Below, piece after piece: positions 54,401 to 55,735 of a stretch of 64,000 nt of DNA (position 1 is its first letter; each line of letters opens with the position of its first letter). The notes under the pieces were generated by a model. That model was not told where the DNA came from. It made no database searches and saw nothing but the letters and a program-made list of their open reading frames with translations. This DNA comes from Nyssa sinensis (taxonomy: Eukaryota; Streptophyta; Magnoliopsida; Cornales; Nyssaceae), in NCBI GenBank assembly GCA_008638375.1, contig CM018036.1, positions 17,626,832 to 17,690,831 on the forward strand. Direction: 5' to 3'. Position numbers and translations under genes: made by a program.

Positions 54401-55678
54401 CCAAAGCAATTTTCAGTGTTCCTTTAAGTAATATTCAAGGTCTCACAAAAAATACTCTCACACTAAGTAGCAAGTACAAATACTTTTGATGCAACAACTT
54501 CAAATAAGAACACTTGAATATTGCTAGAAATATATTTGAGACATGCATACCAGTTAAAACAATAGGATAACTCCGTGGAAAAGTTGAAACAGTCATTTGA
54601 ATCGAAGCCCGATGTATAGACCTCCACACCAGCCGGTAGAACACACTGCATTACAACAAAATTTACTCTCAAACAATCCCGCGTGTCAAAAAAGAATGAT
54701 TTAAACCATCAGTAGATGTAACATGGCAAAGTGAAACAGATAATAATTTATTGGTTCATCGCAGTAAGGACATTTTAACAAAGAGAAAATATTAAGGTAG
54801 AAACTGGAAATAAGTAAAGATGTGGGCAATAAATCAAAATGCTTAACGCAGAGGTGATTCTCCTAGTCGTTGTACTTCTTGAAGGGCCACATTGACTCTA
54901 CTGATCATTCATTGTCCTATCCTTTCTTATATCAAAGCAAATTCTTGGGTCTTTTTGGAACTCAGTGGGTGATGCTCAGGTCTCCAACAGAACTGGTAGA
55001 TGGATGAGGTACCAAGCTTCACGGCTGAAGAAGCAAATGGTGTGTGGCACCTTTCTTCCGCCAATTTGGGGCAGTCAAGAAGCAATAGAACAATATAATT
55101 TTCAAAAACAAAATGAGAGCAACTGAGGACCGATTTCAATTGTCATAAATATGGTTTCTTTTAGCCGAGGTACTCTTGCCTGTCAATTCAGTGAAGTTGT
55201 GTATCTAATTTTTATAGGAATGGGGTGCTCTTTGTGCACTGTATTATTATCATTCATGGTCCATGCTTTCTTTGCATCCATAACAATTTCTATAACTTTT
55301 TAGTTCCTAACTAACAATGCACAATGTCAATACAATAAAAACAAAAAGACATTTAAGTATCATCAGAGTCCCAATAAGCAATTTTCCTATGATCATACTA
55401 CAAATAACCTTAAAACTCACTTAAAAAACCTGAATTCCCAAAAATGAAACAAATTCTTGATTCCGTAAAACAAGAGTAGTATCAAATCAGCGAAGGTTGC
55501 TTACAGTGGGAAGCTGTGGAGGCGGCGGGGGATAGAGAGAGTAGTTGGGAGGAGGGTACTGATCGAGGAGGGAAGGCATGTTCAAGACCCCTGTCCCATG
55601 GAACCCTTTGTTCCCATCCAGGGTTCGAATCTCCGGACCAAGCCCACACACAACAAAGTGCTCAAAGATCCGAGCCAT
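340..55678 (-). CDS. SCD1: SCD1 orthologue: DENN / WD40 trafficking protein, 23 exons visible, 3' end off the window
   Basis: Spliced minus-strand gene: 55505-55678, 54551-54645, 51941-52142, 41584-41725, 41353-41453, 29817-29880, 29455-29568, 26680-26900, 25742-25796, 25560-25643, 24987-25182, 24726-24855, 24529-24592, 24395-24439, 19121-19196, 18907-18980, 18771-18821, 18299-18456, 15563-15610, 14655-14712, 14410-14493, 629-890, 340-539. The translation follows Arabidopsis SCD1 (about 1187 aa) from the initiator Met to the first WD40 repeat, about 899 codons; the remaining WD40 repeats lie left of position 1. All introns are GT-AG with matching phases. Known for the family: the N-terminal tripartite DENN module and C-terminal WD40 propeller act with SCD2 and RabE GTPases in clathrin-mediated endocytosis, exocytosis, cytokinesis and cell expansion. 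Odd here: exon 2 has one surplus base, which would truncate the protein near residue 89, and the introns are swollen by transposons. Identity is by recognition, not a database search. Confidence 0.93.
629..890 (-). CDS. SCD1: SCD1 exon 22 (linker before WD40 propeller)
   Basis: Acceptor TTTGTTTCAG, then [20 protein letters not shown], a Ser/Pro-rich linker, and [20 protein letters not shown]. It ends SGTL with a GTATGT donor, phase 1. 262 nt, open throughout. It is preceded by the 13.5-kb intron 21. Confidence 0.93.
891..3254. other. AT-rich part of SCD1 intron 21 with decayed short repeats
   Basis: No gene seen. Between about 1740 and 2010 a degenerate repeat recurs with GGACACTTATAATAAAATTA-like cores (near 1888, 1930 and 1978), each followed by an AAATAAC stretch. 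The rest is plain AT-rich intron. A 71-codon open frame at 2374-2589 is Lys-rich low complexity and not supported as a gene. Confidence 0.5.
3255..3434. mobile_element. Fold-back MITE, 180 bp, near-complete hairpin
   Basis: The left arm starts GAAAAAAGTCCACTAGTAAG. The right arm, reverse-complemented, starts GAAAAAAGTCCAGTGGTAAG. The pairing continues with gaps (CTCATTCAAATCAA in both arms) almost to the middle. It has no coding capacity. The shape is that of a fold-back MITE, and I could not fix its target-site duplication or superfamily. Confidence 0.7.
3600..3786 (+). repeat. 5' LTR of the first copia element
   Basis: 187 bp, TG...CA ends, with a TATAAAT-like box (TGTGTATAAATATAC). It is followed directly by the primer-binding site at 3787. 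The 5-bp GTTAT lies immediately upstream. Confidence 0.93.
4241..5206 (+). CDS. copia gag (nucleocapsid), open
   Basis: The likely start is [20 protein letters not shown] at 4241, although the frame is open from 3995. It contains the retrotransposon gag (UBN2-like) segment [20 protein letters not shown] and the zinc knuckle [14 protein letters not shown] near 4990-5031 (CX2CX4HX4C). The product would form the virus-like particle shell. The frame breaks just after the knuckle; the protease frame begins about 5230. No restored version is given. Confidence 0.85.
   Translation: MTDEQKSLVVTDVIPMMSKITEHKLNGPNYFDWCKTVRIYLRSISKDNHLTDDPPTDNTRKEWLRDDARLFLQIRNSIDTEVVSLINHCEYVKELMEYLEFLYSGKGNLSRIYEVCKGFYRAEQHDHSLQAYFMNFKRTYEELNVLLPFSPDVKIQQAQQEQMAVMSFLAGLNSQFQIAKSQILSSAEISSPHEVFTRVLCTATSAFVAPSVQASSALVSHYGGSGTGRSYPKNSNRGGGTGSQDAGGVVCYYCHELGHTKRTCKKLQNKSQKSHLAHVGLLLHLAHLSGPLQFLQMHLLNSLSTKKHCSIHLHLSLPLLS
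5215..8352 (+). pseudogene. copia pol remnant: protease, integrase, RT, RNase H
   Basis: The order is protease with [13 protein letters not shown] (about 5248), then the integrase region ([14 protein letters not shown], about 6090), then RT ([20 protein letters not shown] about 7140 and [12 protein letters not shown] about 7396), then RNase H ([17 protein letters not shown], about 8005). Frames are interrupted by in-frame stops (near 5310, 7030 and 7304) and by frameshifts (near 5940-6180, 7840-7910 and 8200). The YVDD catalytic box and the DSG protease triad survive. It is a recent, mildly decayed copy. Confidence 0.88.
8360..8546 (+). repeat. 3' LTR of the first copia element
   Basis: Same length as the 5' LTR with six differences seen by eye. 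It is preceded by GAGGGGGAG and followed by the GTTAT duplication. Confidence 0.93.
8547..9901. other. AT-rich intron sequence, nothing recognised
   Basis: Flank of the copia insertion within SCD1 intron 21. I see no exon, RNA gene or transposon ends here. The composition is strongly A/T. Confidence 0.5.
9902..10496 (+). mobile_element. Internally deleted copia element with target-site duplication
   Basis: The 5' LTR fragment (9902 to about 10027) and the 3' LTR (10334-10496) share GATAGGATTTTT, AATTTGAATTCAAATATT and TTATAAATACACAAGACTA. The flanks are the perfect 5-bp duplication ATCAA (9897-9901, 10497-10501). Between the LTRs only the C-terminal RNase H part remains ([10 protein letters not shown]..., [18 protein letters not shown]), with stops. 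So a deletion fused the 5' LTR to the end of pol. Confidence 0.85.
10800..11285 (+). mobile_element. TRIM (miniature LTR retrotransposon) with an extra internal LTR
   Basis: 125-bp terminal LTRs (10800-10924 and 11161-11285), one difference by eye, begin TGTTGGAATTGTGTCCCACA and end CTTTACA. The flanking duplication is GCTTT (10795-10799, 11286-11290). The PBS TGGTATCAGAG is at 10925. A third, divergent LTR-like block (about 11004-11119, TGTCGAAATATCCCACATCG to TTTTAACA) sits inside, with its own PBS at 11120. Purine tracts (GTCAGGGAG, GTCAGGGGG) precede the second and third LTRs. There is no coding capacity. Near-identical terminal LTRs indicate a recent insertion. Confidence 0.9.
11004..11119 (+). 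repeat. Internal third LTR of the TRIM
   Basis: It shares the CCCACATCG core and the terminal ...ACA followed by TGGTATCAGAGCC with the outer LTRs, but is diverged in the middle. The layout is LTR-PBS-PPT-LTR-PBS-PPT-LTR. Confidence 0.75.
11496..11512. repeat. G17 homopolymer tract
   Basis: Seventeen consecutive G, at the 5' edge of a decayed LINE. Confidence 0.95.
11514..13779 (+). mobile_element. Decayed L1-type LINE, antisense in SCD1 intron 21
   Basis: An ORF1-like stretch ([20 protein letters not shown], about 11641-11700, DUF4283-like) is followed after a deletion by RT fragments: [19 protein letters not shown] (about 12127), [15 protein letters not shown] (about 12672), and a zf-RVT zinc-binding segment ([18 protein letters not shown], about 13316). 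The 3' end reads GTTAGCCCCCCTCGGGCTCC, then an A-run at about 13769-13779. Many stops and frameshifts. The 3' end resembles the LINE at 41.8-49 kb, so they are probably one family. Confidence 0.82.
13780..14340. other. Intron 21 sequence between LINE and exon 21
   Basis: No gene seen. A GTACCCCCCTCTGGCGCTCT stretch and a following short-tail sequence at about 14140-14185 look like a second truncated LINE 3' end of the same kind. Otherwise plain intron. Confidence 0.45.
14341..14363. repeat. C23 homopolymer (G23 on the SCD1 sense strand)
   Basis: Twenty-three C on the plus strand, about 46 bases after the exon 21 donor in gene direction. On the pre-mRNA it is an uninterrupted G-run that could form a G-quadruplex. 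Confidence 0.95.
14410..14493 (-). CDS. SCD1: SCD1 exon 21
   Basis: Acceptor GTTATGAAG, then [20 protein letters not shown] and NNIGYKQI with a GTAAGT donor. 28 codons. Just inside the following 13.5-kb intron, about 46 bases past the donor, the sense strand has a run of 23 G. Confidence 0.92.
14599..14627. repeat. (AG)n microsatellite in SCD1 intron 20
   Basis: About 14 AG units, read as (CT)n on the sense strand, inside the 161-bp intron between exons 20 and 21. It may add to the polypyrimidine character of that small intron. Confidence 0.9.
14655..14712 (-). CDS. SCD1: SCD1 exon 20
   Basis: Acceptor TATGTCAG, then [19 protein letters not shown] and a GTAGTT donor. A (GA)n tract (14599-14627) lies in the 161-bp intron that follows. 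58 nt, one base completing exon 19's Lys. Confidence 0.9.
15435..15455. repeat. (GA)n microsatellite in SCD1 intron 19
   Basis: Ten GA units. No other function suggested. Confidence 0.85.
15563..15610 (-). CDS. SCD1: SCD1 exon 19 (48 nt)
   Basis: Acceptor ATTGCAG, then [16 protein letters not shown] with a GTAAGC donor splitting the last Lys codon. It lies 2.7 kb downstream of exon 18. It is short, but the FWEGYF block is diagnostic. Confidence 0.9.
15611..16770. other. SCD1 intron 18, part without recognised elements
   Basis: AT-rich intron with no exon or transposon ends recognised. Short open frames on both strands do not resemble known families. Confidence 0.5.
16771..17000 (+). mobile_element. 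tRNA-derived SINE
   Basis: The Pol III box A is TAGCTCGAGTGG (about 16780-16791). A box-B-like AATTTGAATTCC is at about 16834. The tRNA-unrelated body follows, ending near a CATAAAAAAT tail. It is not a functional tRNA gene: the arms do not pair fully and the spacing is SINE-like. It lies in SCD1 intron 18. Confidence 0.65.
17001..18298. other. SCD1 intron 18, remaining part
   Basis: Apart from the short SINE piece and a CCATTACCATTACCATTA-type triplet run near 17284-17303, nothing recognisable. A fragment ACCCACTGCACACGGCTTCC (about 17998) resembles the Au-like SINE at 25330. Confidence 0.45.
17655..17697 (+). mobile_element. Truncated SINE, 3' part
   Basis: GTTCAACTCCCACCCCAAGG followed by GCCACTTACCTATCA and an A-run. 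It nearly matches the 3' end of the SINE at 49068-49159, so these are two copies of one family. Confidence 0.6.
18299..18456 (-). CDS. SCD1: SCD1 exon 18
   Basis: Acceptor AATTTCAG, then [40 protein letters not shown] and SIWEELR. The donor GTAGGT at 18298 has two bases over. This is the longest exon of the helical middle region and has no in-frame stop. Confidence 0.93.
18771..18821 (-). CDS. SCD1: SCD1 exon 17 (17 codons)
   Basis: A 51-nt exon, CTCACAG to GTATAT, encoding [17 protein letters not shown]. It is flanked by 85-bp and 314-bp introns. It matches the family exactly in length and phase. Confidence 0.91.
18907..18980 (-). CDS. SCD1: SCD1 exon 16
   Basis: Acceptor TTCTTGCAG, then [20 protein letters not shown] and HIHS. 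The donor GTTTGT is non-optimal, but it is the only one that keeps phase 0 into exon 17. Reading through instead gives unrelated residues. Confidence 0.9.
19121..19196 (-). CDS. SCD1: SCD1 exon 15
   Basis: Acceptor TTAAACAG, then [20 protein letters not shown] and YGTIL, with donor GTATGC at 19120 in phase 1. It lies in the conserved helical middle domain. It is joined to exon 16 by a 140-bp intron. Confidence 0.92.
19640..19795 (-). mobile_element. tRNA-derived SINE (minus strand)
   Basis: On the minus strand: a box A region in TTGGTGTAATGGTAAACGG (about 19787-19768), then GATTTGAGTCC (about 19741-19731) as box B. A divergent body runs towards 19640. In SCD1 intron 14, same sense as the gene. 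Confidence 0.6.
19796..20900. other. SCD1 intron 14 sequence, nothing firm
   Basis: No exon, RNA or transposon end recognised. The short open frames on both strands at 20059-20400 overlap each other and resemble nothing I know. Confidence 0.45.
20901..21493 (-). repeat. Tandem duplication of a LINE 3' end (period 316 bp)
   Basis: 20901-21175 and 21217-21493 are near-identical: TTTCCCCTCTRTTCTTTCTG, a (TA)n run, a short T tract, then ACAAGGAASAGGTATTGTAT and 200 bases of LINE tail. Only the second copy continues into the LINE body. It is either a local duplication or a 5'-truncated LINE inserted at the tail of an older one. Confidence 0.85.
21258..22960 (-). mobile_element. L1-type LINE, 5'-truncated, sense with SCD1 in intron 14
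   Basis: Read on the minus strand. RT palm: [20 protein letters not shown], then [20 protein letters not shown] (about 22690-22640). Then [20 protein letters not shown] (about 22490) and [14 protein letters not shown] (FADD catalytic box, about 22340). A zf-RVT segment follows ([19 protein letters not shown] about 21680, [15 protein letters not shown] about 21480). It ends in a short A tail and a (TA)n run at about 21240. The endonuclease is missing, and the frames are broken by stops. Confidence 0.85.
23165..24290 (+). mobile_element. RTE-type LINE remnant, antisense in SCD1 intron 14
   Basis: Conserved RTE blocks appear in broken frames: [20 protein letters not shown] (about 23384), [16 protein letters not shown] (about 23478), [20 protein letters not shown] (about 23571), then [20 protein letters not shown] (about 23923). 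It ends ...[14 protein letters not shown] different clade from the L1 copies in this window. It stops about 100 bp before SCD1 exon 14. Confidence 0.8.
24395..24439 (-). CDS. SCD1: SCD1 exon 14 (15 codons)
   Basis: A tiny exon between TTATAG and GTGAAA encoding [15 protein letters not shown]. It is followed by the 5.2-kb TE-filled intron 14. Phase 0 at both ends. Family match plus phase make it secure despite its length. Confidence 0.9.
24529..24592 (-). CDS. SCD1: SCD1 exon 13
   Basis: 64 nt. The acceptor TTTATCAG was chosen over the nearer TTCAG, which would give a stop. It reads [20 protein letters not shown] plus Ala, then a GTAAGT donor. The LSPRERA block matches the family, while the preceding Ser-rich part is variable. 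Confidence 0.85.
24726..24855 (-). CDS. SCD1: SCD1 exon 12
   Basis: Acceptor CGTCAG, then [20 protein letters not shown] and [19 protein letters not shown], a charged helical segment strongly conserved in SCD1. The donor is GTATAT at 24725, with two bases over, completed by exon 13. Confidence 0.92.
24987..25182 (-). CDS. SCD1: SCD1 exon 11 (linker after DENN)
   Basis: Acceptor TTCAACAG, then [20 protein letters not shown], an Asn-rich run, and [20 protein letters not shown]. It ends TSG at a GTACTT donor (phase 1). 196 nt, with no stop in frame. This segment leads into the alpha-helical middle region between the DENN module and the propeller. Confidence 0.92.
25330..25437 (-). mobile_element. 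Au-like SINE fragment in SCD1 intron 10
   Basis: Plus-strand text GCCCAATGCACAAGGCTCCC, GCGGGGTTTGGGGAGGGTTA, AAGCAGCCTTACCCC and GAGAGGCTGTTTCC is the typical inverted reading of an Au-type plant SINE. The tRNA-like head beyond the GTTTCC end is missing or replaced by a (GATA)n/(GA)n run. Confidence 0.55.
25560..25643 (-). CDS. SCD1: SCD1 exon 10 (dDENN tail)
   Basis: Acceptor TTGTTAG, then 28 codons including [20 protein letters not shown] and a terminal Met before a GTGATG donor. It continues directly into exon 11 ([15 protein letters not shown]). The basic KRSRS patch is conserved in the family. Confidence 0.9.
25742..25796 (-). CDS. SCD1: SCD1 exon 9 (dDENN micro-exon)
   Basis: A 55-nt exon between GCGCAG and GTATGA encoding [18 protein letters not shown], matching the dDENN helix of the family. 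The first base completes the Arg codon left by exon 8, and it ends in phase 0. Intron 9 is just 98 bp. Confidence 0.91.
25797..26679. other. SCD1 intron 8 (883 bp)
   Basis: Plain intron sequence. I see no transposon ends or additional exon. Confidence 0.5.
26680..26900 (-). CDS. SCD1: SCD1 exon 8 (cDENN/dDENN, residues 298-371)
   Basis: Acceptor TTGCAG, then [33 protein letters not shown] and DDHDLQL. This closes the central DENN lobe and enters the downstream DENN region. The donor GTGATA at 26679 is unusual at +3/+4 but keeps the phase (two bases over). The codons are intact. Confidence 0.92.
27012..27836. mobile_element. PIF/Harbinger-type MITE, 825 bp
   Basis: The ends are GGTCCTGTTTGG and, reverse-complemented, GTGCCTGTTTAGG, the typical Tourist/Harbinger terminal repeat. 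Both flanks are TTA (27009-27011, 27837-27839), the expected 3-bp duplication. The interior is AT-rich with no transposase. It lies in SCD1 intron 7. Confidence 0.82.
27840..29057. other. SCD1 intron 7, middle part
   Basis: No gene or exon seen. It contains a (TA)14 microsatellite at 28431-28458 and a T-run near 28290. Confidence 0.5.
28431..28458. repeat. (TA)n microsatellite
   Basis: Fourteen TA units in SCD1 intron 7. Confidence 0.92.
29058..29301. mobile_element. Stowaway-type (Tc1/mariner) MITE, 244 bp
   Basis: The left end is CTCCATCCCATTTTAAGAG. The right end, reverse-complemented, is CTCCCTCTGTCTTAATTTAA. The element is flanked by TA on both sides, as for Stowaway. It is non-coding and sits about 150 bp downstream of SCD1 exon 7. 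Confidence 0.82.
29455..29568 (-). CDS. SCD1: SCD1 exon 7 (cDENN, residues 260-297)
   Basis: Acceptor GCTGAAG, then [20 protein letters not shown], the most conserved cDENN stretch, ending in LAMDG before a GTAAGT donor. 38 codons, phase 0 at both ends. Intron 6 is only 248 bp. Confidence 0.94.
29817..29880 (-). CDS. SCD1: SCD1 exon 6 (cDENN, 21-residue micro-exon)
   Basis: A 64-nt exon between a TTTTACAG acceptor and a GTAAGA donor. It encodes [20 protein letters not shown] plus Gln, a diagnostic cDENN block. The first base completes the Lys codon begun in exon 5. It is too short and lacks a start codon, so it is recognisable only by splicing logic and family match. Confidence 0.92.
29881..30482. 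other. Start of SCD1 intron 5 (by plus coordinate)
   Basis: Nothing recognised between exon 6 and the second copia element. Confidence 0.5.
30483..30668 (+). repeat. 5' LTR of the second copia element
   Basis: It starts TGTTAAATTATG and ends near TTTTTAAC, where the expected CA is changed. The PBS follows two bases on. Confidence 0.8.
33646..34195 (+). repeat. 275-bp tandem duplication inside the second copia
   Basis: 33646-33920 and 33921-34195 both start TATCACCATCTCTTC and run through ACTCAAGAGGAAGAGATGAT and GGTGCAGAGAA. They lie in the variable linker between integrase and RT. The copies differ by substitutions and small indels. Confidence 0.88.
35161..36800. mobile_element. 1.64-kb insertion splitting the second copia, unclassified
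   Basis: The copia reading VDKG...RDQRFVGRL is interrupted between GGGAGTGAT (35152-35160) and GGGAGAGAT (36801-36809), an 8-of-9 direct repeat. This looks like a 9-bp target-site duplication (Mutator-like length). No clear terminal inverted repeat (ends GCGGAAGGATACC and GGTCCAAATA). It contains G16 at 35221-35236 and a cluster of TTCGTTCGAACGA-like palindromes (36255-36450). No transposase seen. Confidence 0.6.
35221..35236. repeat. G16 homopolymer
   Basis: A6 followed by sixteen G near the left end of the 1.64-kb insertion. Confidence 0.93.
37474..37675 (+). repeat. 3' LTR of the second copia element
   Basis: It starts TGTTAAATTATG after TTGAGGAG and ends AATCA. A (TTC)n expansion near 37610-37630 makes it longer than the 5' LTR. 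The bases after it (TGGCATTATAG) loosely echo the PBS. Confidence 0.78.
37815..37905 (-). mobile_element. tRNA-like SINE head (minus strand)
   Basis: On the minus strand, GGCTTGAGCTGCC (about 37896-37884) as box A and GGTTCAAATCATG (about 37862-37850) as box B. A (GA)n tract is adjacent at 37907-37929. Confidence 0.5.
37907..37929. repeat. (AG)n microsatellite
   Basis: About eleven AG units adjoining the SINE-like sequence. Confidence 0.88.
38146..38604 (-). mobile_element. Probable 5'-truncated LINE 3' end
   Basis: A T17 run (A tail on the minus strand) is followed by ACATTACAAAGCACCCAAGG and similar text that reads like the 3' untranslated end of a plant LINE. No coding part is recognisable, so this is tentative. 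Confidence 0.35.
38605..39377. mobile_element. hAT-type MITE family 2, copy 1 (773 bp)
   Basis: The ends are CATGGTGTTAAATAAC and, reverse-complemented, CATGGATTTAAATTGC. The flanks GTTCAACC and ATTCAACC form a 7-of-8 duplication. Same family as 47244-47974 (shared GTTACGTTACGTATCGG, GATACCGATACTG, CGATATATC). It carries many CG-containing short palindromes and no transposase. Confidence 0.82.
39386..40079. other. SCD1 intron 5 sequence, nothing recognised
   Basis: No exon or clear transposon ends. Confidence 0.45.
40080..40650 (-). mobile_element. LINE reverse-transcriptase debris
   Basis: On the minus strand, [20 protein letters not shown] and [20 protein letters not shown] echo the RT thumb of L1 elements (GGRLTLIxSxLxxxPxY, then WGG). 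Upstream the reading frames are lost. Not full length. Confidence 0.65.
40651..41352. other. SCD1 intron 5, remainder next to exon 5
   Basis: Plain sequence. A tRNA-like GAGCTCAGTGGATAAGATCC at about 40718 hints at a decayed SINE head, not pursued. Confidence 0.4.
41353..41453 (-). CDS. SCD1: SCD1 exon 5 (cDENN, residues about 205-238)
   Basis: Acceptor AATGCAG, then [15 protein letters not shown] and [11 protein letters not shown], the conserved central-DENN signature. The donor GTATCT at 41352 splits a Lys codon that is completed by exon 6, 11.5 kb away. The small exon matches the family perfectly. Confidence 0.91.
41584..41725 (-). CDS. SCD1: SCD1 exon 4 (residues about 157-204)
   Basis: It follows the 10.2-kb intron 3 and an ATTTCAG acceptor. 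It encodes [20 protein letters not shown] and the acidic, proline-containing loop ending LPHAD, at the uDENN/cDENN join. The donor is GTATGT at 41583, phase 0. The next exon is only 130 bp away. Confidence 0.92.
42427..42444. repeat. C18 homopolymer inside the LINE
   Basis: Eighteen C on the plus strand, G18 in LINE and SCD1 sense. Confidence 0.93.
43002..43695. mobile_element. hAT-type MITE family 1, copy A (694 bp)
   Basis: Terminal inverted repeats CAAGGATCAAA and TTTGATCCTTG. Perfect 8-bp target duplication GCCTTCAC (42994-43001 and 43696-43703), typical of hAT elements. Subterminal GAAACG and CGAAAC repeats occur at both ends. No transposase. Inserted in LINE ORF2. Confidence 0.9.
43752..44997 (-). 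pseudogene. LINE ORF2 reverse transcriptase
   Basis: Blocks in order: [19 protein letters not shown] (about 44910), [20 protein letters not shown] (about 44730), [20 protein letters not shown] (about 44510), [27 protein letters not shown] (FADD box, about 44180), [13 protein letters not shown] and [20 protein letters not shown] (about 43850). Broken by frameshifts. The hAT MITE at 43002-43695 interrupts the element just downstream. Confidence 0.88.
45487..46255 (-). pseudogene. LINE ORF2 endonuclease (EEP/AP type)
   Basis: It starts [20 protein letters not shown] and has the AP-endonuclease blocks in order: [24 protein letters not shown] (about 45810), then [12 protein letters not shown] and an LDHSPI block near 45545. 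These nick target DNA in L1 elements. The frame changes near 45740-45780, so the domain is not continuous. Confidence 0.85.
46252..47175 (-). CDS. LINE ORF1-type frame, 307 codons, unknown fold
   Basis: A long open frame starting [17 protein letters not shown], with an acidic middle and a basic, Lys/Arg-rich C-terminal part. It lies directly upstream of the endonuclease frame and overlaps it by ATGA (stop of this frame, start of ORF2). The usual DUF4283 and zinc-knuckle segments of plant L1 ORF1 were not recognised, so this may be only the C-terminal part of ORF1. Expected role in the family: RNA binding during retrotransposition. Confidence 0.6.
   Translation of the reverse strand: MDSEGMANQKDAQKLMGPVLCPSGAASLEGLPMNKKGLLQPLEFRGDVRSSWIAETSRAGEEKGMGQVDWALDIVSEDDLGSNDSGSSGTVVEETEDELDGTLLVFDGLENKWNSAGLCEEIRGENEVTISPDASKENQQIVPIATREEREPLWEIQMNEQLARDEPMCDGMAERTMMECPGPVDYRLAYEPLAMILPKGAQSSQEGRQEMKRIEVLKWIMMRIKGMSIYLGLQCHCFEDRFLELIWEINKFNRQWRITAPVKKISEKEKLARKLRRAMKNLECAVNYEGRQGEGGEQKEIPEKVSQ
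47244..47974. mobile_element. hAT-type MITE family 2, copy 2 (731 bp)
   Basis: The ends CATGGTGTTAAATAAC and AAATCCATG match the copy at 38605-39377. Perfect 8-bp duplication GGCTGGAC (47236-47243, 47975-47982). Inserted just upstream of the LINE ORF1 frame. Confidence 0.9.
48035..48694. mobile_element. hAT-type MITE family 1, copy B (660 bp)
   Basis: Same ends (CAAGGATCAAA, TTTGATCCTTG) and body as copy A, about 34 bp shorter. The duplication is CCTGACCC (48027-48034, 48696-48703), with one extra C at the right junction. It lies 60 bp from family 2 copy 2, in the LINE 5' region. Confidence 0.88.
49068..49159 (+). mobile_element. Short tRNA-derived SINE
   Basis: It starts CCCTTGGGGTAGAATGAGTT, has the box-B-like GGTTCAACTTCC near 49121, and ends CCACTTACCTATCA followed by (AT)n. 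Its 3' half equals the fragment at 17655. Confidence 0.65.
49287..49423. mobile_element. Small inverted-repeat element, about 137 bp
   Basis: The left end TAGTGTTTTGAATGC and the right end, reverse-complemented TAGTGTTTTAAAAAGC, form a terminal inverted repeat. No target duplication was confirmed. A MITE remnant, perhaps hAT-like. Confidence 0.45.
49442..49476. repeat. (GA)n microsatellite
   Basis: A long GA run with one GGGG interruption. Confidence 0.88.
49480..50875. other. SCD1 intron 3, no recognised element
   Basis: No exon and no clear transposon ends; T-runs at about 50028 and 50540. Confidence 0.45.
50876..51010. mobile_element. Left end of a hAT-like non-autonomous element
   Basis: CAGTGTTTTCAAAGGCAAGT followed by the palindrome TCGCCTAGGCGA and ATCGCCTAGGCAAGGCGA, a common plant hAT-related repeat start. 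The right end was not located. Confidence 0.45.
51395..51425. repeat. (TA)n microsatellite
   Basis: About fifteen TA units in SCD1 intron 3. Confidence 0.9.
51941..52142 (-). CDS. SCD1: SCD1 exon 3 (uDENN, residues about 90-157)
   Basis: It begins after TGCTGCAG and completes the split Glu codon. It encodes [18 protein letters not shown], then the ADKCICLVS and EELFVLCFS segments typical of the DENN upstream lobe. It ends in a GTAAGT donor at 51940 with two bases left over. It is intact and in frame with exon 4. Confidence 0.92.
52870..53560 (+). mobile_element. Copia pol fragment, antisense in SCD1 intron 2
   Basis: [40 protein letters not shown] (about 52918-53060) and [20 protein letters not shown] (about 53392) match the integrase C-terminus and the linker before RT of copia polyproteins, in shifted frames. 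No LTRs remain. Confidence 0.72.
53675..53917 (+). other. Unrecognised open frame, 80 codons
   Basis: Starts [20 protein letters not shown] and includes [13 protein letters not shown] and a basic tail. Base composition is less AT-rich than its surroundings. It could be part of the decayed copia or a captured gene fragment. I do not recognise it and there is no expression evidence. Confidence 0.25.
53918..54550. other. SCD1 intron 2, part near exon 2
   Basis: Plain intron. No element or exon recognised. Confidence 0.45.
54551..54645 (-). CDS. SCD1: SCD1 exon 2, carrying a one-base frameshift
   Basis: The acceptor TGCAG is followed by [18 protein letters not shown] in phase 0. The last part, [10 protein letters not shown], is readable only in another frame, and the donor GTATGC at 54550 requires phase 1. 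The exon is 95 nt where its phases need a multiple of three plus one. One extra T in the sense-strand T4 run (54579-54582) explains this most simply. As read, the frame continues to a TGA formed across the exon 2/3 junction. It could be a null allele, a pseudogenising mutation or a base-calling error. Confidence 0.85.
54646..55504. other. SCD1 intron 1 (859 bp)
   Basis: First intron of the gene. No transposon ends or extra exon seen. Confidence 0.5.
55505..55678 (-). CDS. SCD1: SCD1 exon 1 (start codon, residues 1-58)
   Basis: The ATG is at 55678-55676 and opens [20 protein letters not shown], the conserved SCD1 N-terminus, so the start is well supported. The exon runs to a proline-rich stretch ending QLPT and then a GTAAGC donor at 55504. 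It forms the first strand of the uDENN lobe. The (GA)23 tract sits eight bases upstream of the ATG on the sense strand. Confidence 0.93.
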
Positions 55679-55684
55679 CGAAAT

Positions 55685-55686
<2 letters not shown>

Positions 55687-55732
<46 letters not shown>
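55687..55732. repeat. (TC)23 tract, (GA)23 on the SCD1 sense strand, in the 5' leader
   Basis: Forty-six bases of perfect dinucleotide repeat ending eight bases from the SCD1 start codon. GA/CT repeats in plant 5' leaders are known binding sites for BBR/BPC GAGA-binding proteins. Whether this tract is transcribed depends on the transcription start. Confidence 0.95.
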
Positions 55733-55735
<3 letters not shown>

